A model generated the notes under the pieces. The model had not been told where the DNA came from, made no database searches, and was given only the letters and a program-made list of their open reading frames with translations. A stretch of DNA of 16,006 bases, from assembly GCA_012965075.1 (NCBI GenBank), contig DTSY01000005.1:1-16006 (forward strand), in the 5' to 3' direction. The number at the start of each line of letters is the position of its first letter. Positions within the stretch are counted from its first letter, which is position 1. A program made the translations under genes and the position numbers. Shown here piece by piece: positions 13,962 to 16,006 of this stretch. Source of the DNA: Gammaproteobacteria bacterium. GTDB taxonomy: Bacteria > Pseudomonadota > Gammaproteobacteria > Magnimaribacterales > Magnimaribacteraceae.

Positions 13962-15020
13962 TCAAGAGAGATGGGGTAAAGAGAGAAATTCTCTCGACTT
14001 CATCTCTTCAAGTCGACTAAGAGTTCTTTGTATTGGTTTTAAGAGTCTAGACCCCGAATAGATCTCTTTAATCTTTTTTTCTGAAGAAATAATCAGGTTT
14101 ACTTTTCGTTCATAACATTCATCAACAAGAGCAATAAACCTTCTGGTTTCATTCTCTTTAAACTTTGAAAGAATAGGTATATCAGATACCAAAAGAGTGT
14201 GGAACTCTTTGCTGATTTCTATGTAATCCTTAGAACTCCTTGGTCCATCACAAATATTTTTAAAACTGAACCAAGCTACACCTTCAGAGAGAAGCATAGT
14301 ATCTATGCTTCGCCCTAATATCTCTATAGATTGAGAATACTTCACTTTTCCTTGGGCAAGTGAATTAAAGTGTTTAGATAGTATTTCTTCGGTTTCCTTA
14401 GTTCCAGAAATAAGCTGGATTTTTTCTTGCTCAAGATTCCTTAGCCTATAATCTTGGGAAGCTTCAAGCAGACAGATTTTGCAATGATTTTTTAGAGCAT
14501 CTATAGCTGGATAGAATCTATCTCTATGAAGGCCCTCTTCATATAGGCTCTCAGGATGAATATTAGAAGTTGCTATTAAAGGTATGCCAATTTTAAAGAG
14601 TTGATCTAAGAATCTGGCTAACATCATTGCATCACCAATATCTTCTACAAAGAATTCATCAAAGCAGAGAATATCTGTTTCCCTAGATAATTTTTCAACC
14701 ACTGTCTTTATTGGGTCTTCTTGCTTGGCCTGATTATTCATATCTTCATGAAGTTTTTGCATAAATCTATGGAAGTGAAGCCTGGTCTTGTTATTAAAAT
14801 CTAAGCTTTTAAAAAAGATATCCATGAGTTGAGTCTTACCAGTGCCAACAGTTCCGTAAATGTATAATCCCTTAAGAGGTTTCTTGTTGAACCAAGATCT
14901 AGATCTAGACATAACCTTGCTGTGCAATCTATCTAGTTCGACTAATAGTTTTTTTTGAGCAGAGTCGTTAATTAACTCTCCACTGGAAACCAAATCTTCA
15001 TATATCTCAGATGGTTTCAA
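13962..15020 (-). CDS. zapE: Cell division ATPase ZapE (AFG1-like)
   Basis: ZapE is a cytoplasmic AAA-type P-loop ATPase associated with the Z-ring during constriction, and its eukaryotic relative is mitochondrial AFG1. The protein has 352 residues, near the usual length. Walker A is GTVGTGKT (56-63) within GLYIYGTVGTGKTQLMD, followed by the family motif RLHFHRFM. Walker B is LCFDEF (118-123) with FFVEDIGDAMML, and a sensor segment IATSNIHPESLY follows. The C-terminal RRFIALVDECYER is also typical. The start is TTG at 15020, supported by a strong ribosome-binding site (AAGGGA) six bases upstream and an upstream in-frame stop at 15033-15035. It is the last gene of a unit with the GFA-family and DUF1295 genes. 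Confidence 0.94.
   Translation of the reverse strand: MKPSEIYEDLVSSGELINDSAQKKLLVELDRLHSKVMSRSRSWFNKKPLKGLYIYGTVGTGKTQLMDIFFKSLDFNNKTRLHFHRFMQKLHEDMNNQAKQEDPIKTVVEKLSRETDILCFDEFFVEDIGDAMMLARFLDQLFKIGIPLIATSNIHPESLYEEGLHRDRFYPAIDALKNHCKICLLEASQDYRLRNLEQEKIQLISGTKETEEILSKHFNSLAQGKVKYSQSIEILGRSIDTMLLSEGVAWFSFKNICDGPRSSKDYIEISKEFHTLLVSDIPILSKFKENETRRFIALVDECYERKVNLIISSEKKIKEIYSGSRLLKPIQRTLSRLEEMKSREFLSLPHLS
13981..14016. repeat. Two tandem inverted repeats in the 3' end of zapE
   Basis: GAGAGAAATTCTCTC (13981-13995) is a perfect 15-base palindrome. It is followed at once by TCGACTT (13994-14000) and AAGTCGA (14010-14016) around a 9-base loop. They lie just downstream of the ABM stop, inside the last codons of zapE. 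No uridine run follows in either direction, so an intrinsic terminator is not supported, but paired hairpins here could stabilise or stop the convergent ABM transcript. Confidence 0.35.
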
Positions 15021-15026
15021 AGAAAG

Positions 15027-15032
15027 TCCCTT
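15027..15032 (-). promoter_or_regulatory. Ribosome-binding site fixing the zapE TTG start
   Basis: AAGGGA on the minus strand lies six bases before the TTG at 15020. With the in-frame stop just upstream, it decides the otherwise unusual start codon. Confidence 0.7.
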
Positions 15033-15042
15033 TTAATAAGAT

Positions 15043-15462
15043 TTAGGTTTGAGGATTTTTAATAAAGCTATGCAGAGTTTCATCAACAGGAGACCATTCT
15101 CTTGCAGTTGAACTCCAGAAATTAGAATCTATTTTTAACCACGATGAGTCGTCTAAGCTTCCAGCCTTTATCAATCTGATGCCTTGCATTTCTTCGATGT
15201 AACTAATCAAGGGAGAGCCACACGATTCACAAAAGCCTCGAGTTACATGGCTTCCATCAGTTCCGGTTACGGTATAGATTTTTATTTCTCCTTTCATCTG
15301 CAGTGCATTTTCAGGGATCATAACAATTGTAGCCTTTCCTGAACCTGTTGATTTTTGACAGTCCTTACAATGACAATGGTGGGCCGATATAACTGATGAT
15401 TCATTAAAGCTATAACTAACTTCACCACATAAGCAGCTGCCAGTCTTTTTATCTTCACTCAT
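15043..15462 (-). CDS. GFA/CENP-V-family zinc protein
   Basis: This 139-residue cytoplasmic protein belongs to the family named after glutathione-dependent formaldehyde-activating enzyme. The zinc-binding cysteines are all present: C10 and C12 (GSCLCGEVSY), C30, C32 and C35 (HHCHCKDCQKSTGSG), and C78 and C81 (GFCESCGSPL). Most family members have no proven activity, so formaldehyde or glutathione chemistry should not be assumed. A ribosome-binding site AAGGAA overlaps the stop codon of the upstream DUF1295 gene, and zapE follows after 22 bases. Three-gene co-transcription with DUF1295 and zapE is likely. Confidence 0.9.
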   Translation of the reverse strand: MSEDKKTGSCLCGEVSYSFNESSVISAHHCHCKDCQKSTGSGKATIVMIPENALQMKGEIKIYTVTGTDGSHVTRGFCESCGSPLISYIEEMQGIRLIKAGSLDDSSWLKIDSNFWSSTAREWSPVDETLHSFIKNPQT

Positions 15463-15471
15463 TTTTTTTCC

Positions 15472-16006
15472 TTATTTTTTTCTTTTAAACATTGGAATTA
15501 GGGATGAAGTGGTTTCCTTGTACCGCTGATACTCTGGATCGTCCCCCCACTTTTTATCTGCTCTTCTCTCTAACATGGTAACTCCGCTAATTCTAGTTAA
15601 GAGAATATAAACAAATATCGGAGAAATCAAAGTAAGTAACTGCCATCCTTGTAAAACTGGGAAGGCAATGAATGCTATTCCAAGCCATAAAGTGATTTCT
15701 CCATAATAATTTGGATGCCTTGAGAAAGACCAAAGACCTTCATTAATGAATCTACCCTGATTTTCTTTTTTGGATCTAAATCTAGTTTTTTGATGGTCGG
15801 CAACAACTTCAACTAAGAATCCTTCTAACCATAAAAATATTCCGATTAAGGCAAACCAACCCAAAGGCACAACCTTAGCTGAAGTCATCGCTGCCAAACC
15901 AGCTGCCATGGTAATGAAAACCCACAATCCTCCGATGGTCCAAGTAAATAAAAACCACCAAAATTTTGTTTTCATCACAGTGAATCTATTGTCTTTTCCG
16001 TCTCTT
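15472..16006 (-). CDS. DUF1295 membrane protein, steroid 5-alpha-reductase-like (5' end missing)
   Basis: This is the C-terminal part, about 177 residues, of a multispan inner-membrane protein of the DUF1295 family (usual length roughly 250-270). The motif FSRHPNYYGEITLWLG is diagnostic; related RHPNY sequences in steroid reductases and isoprenylcysteine methyltransferases take part in cofactor binding. A further family segment is EVVADHQKTRFR. An in-frame GTG at 15978 could be taken for a start, but the frame continues open to the window edge. The residues before it (RDGKDNRFTV) match the family's conserved region ahead of this helix, so the real start lies beyond 16006. The function is unknown; a lipid or isoprenoid-like substrate is plausible. 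It is the first visible gene of the GFA-zapE unit. Confidence 0.88.
   Translation of the reverse strand, partial: RDGKDNRFTVMKTKFWWFLFTWTIGGLWVFITMAAGLAAMTSAKVVPLGWFALIGIFLWLEGFLVEVVADHQKTRFRSKKENQGRFINEGLWSFSRHPNYYGEITLWLGIAFIAFPVLQGWQLLTLISPIFVYILLTRISGVTMLERRADKKWGDDPEYQRYKETTSSLIPMFKRKK

Noticed and set aside
14894..14909. AGATCTAGATCT-type repeat in zapE
   Set aside because: It is explained by alternating Ser-Arg codons (SRSRS) just ahead of the ATPase domain.
15472..15978. A complete 168-residue DUF1295 protein starting with GTG at 15978
   Set aside because: The frame is open upstream to the window edge and the upstream residues match the family, so the GTG is an internal valine.
1..16006. 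Mobile elements, defence systems or CRISPR
   Set aside because: No transposase, integrase, restriction, toxin-antitoxin or repeat-spacer pattern was seen. All genes are ordinary chromosomal families with similar base composition by eye.

Overview
The window looks like a compact, AT-rich bacterial chromosome segment, most likely from a marine gammaproteobacterium. The evidence is indirect: a thyA-lgt pair, an rppH gene, a single-chain glycine decarboxylase, hspQ, zapE, a TPR protein of the type that accompanies TonB/ExbB/ExbD transport, and almost no intergenic DNA. A streamlined SAR86-like lineage would fit, but this is an inference from style and not a placement. I see no rRNA, tRNA, insertion sequence, phage gene or CRISPR array.

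Layout from left to right. Bases 1-728 hold the 3' end of a TPR-protein gene (+). It meets, tail to tail, a six-gene minus-strand unit running from 5587 down to 730: TauE/SafE permease, small symporter subunit (DUF4212), sodium:solute symporter, lgt, thyA, folA, with gaps or overlaps of -17 to +10 bases. After a 181-bp gap comes a second minus-strand unit running from 10625 down to 5769: gcvT, gcvH, gcvP, rppH. A divergent regulatory region (10626-10845) carries an inverted pair of DnaA-box sequences and a separate 19-bp palindrome. It serves gcvT on the left and a PLP-dependent aminotransferase on the right. The aminotransferase converges with, and overlaps, hspQ, which is translationally coupled to a ferredoxin-reductase-like flavoprotein. 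A small ABM-domain monooxygenase diverges from that pair. The right end is a minus-strand unit: a DUF1295 membrane protein (5' end cut by the window edge), a GFA-family zinc protein and zapE.

How the genes work together. GcvT/H/P makes 5,10-methylene-tetrahydrofolate from glycine. ThyA spends it to make dTMP and releases dihydrofolate, and FolA reduces that back to tetrahydrofolate. The complete dTMP one-carbon cycle therefore lies on one strand within about 10 kb. The symporter pair and TauE protein are co-oriented passengers whose substrates cannot be read from sequence.

This is mostly a housekeeping region. I find no convincing evidence of a wholly new system. The points most worth following are the DnaA-box pair at the gcv promoter region, the rppH-to-lgt neighbourhood in which ptsP appears to be missing and a symporter pair inserted, and the coupled flavoprotein-hspQ pair.
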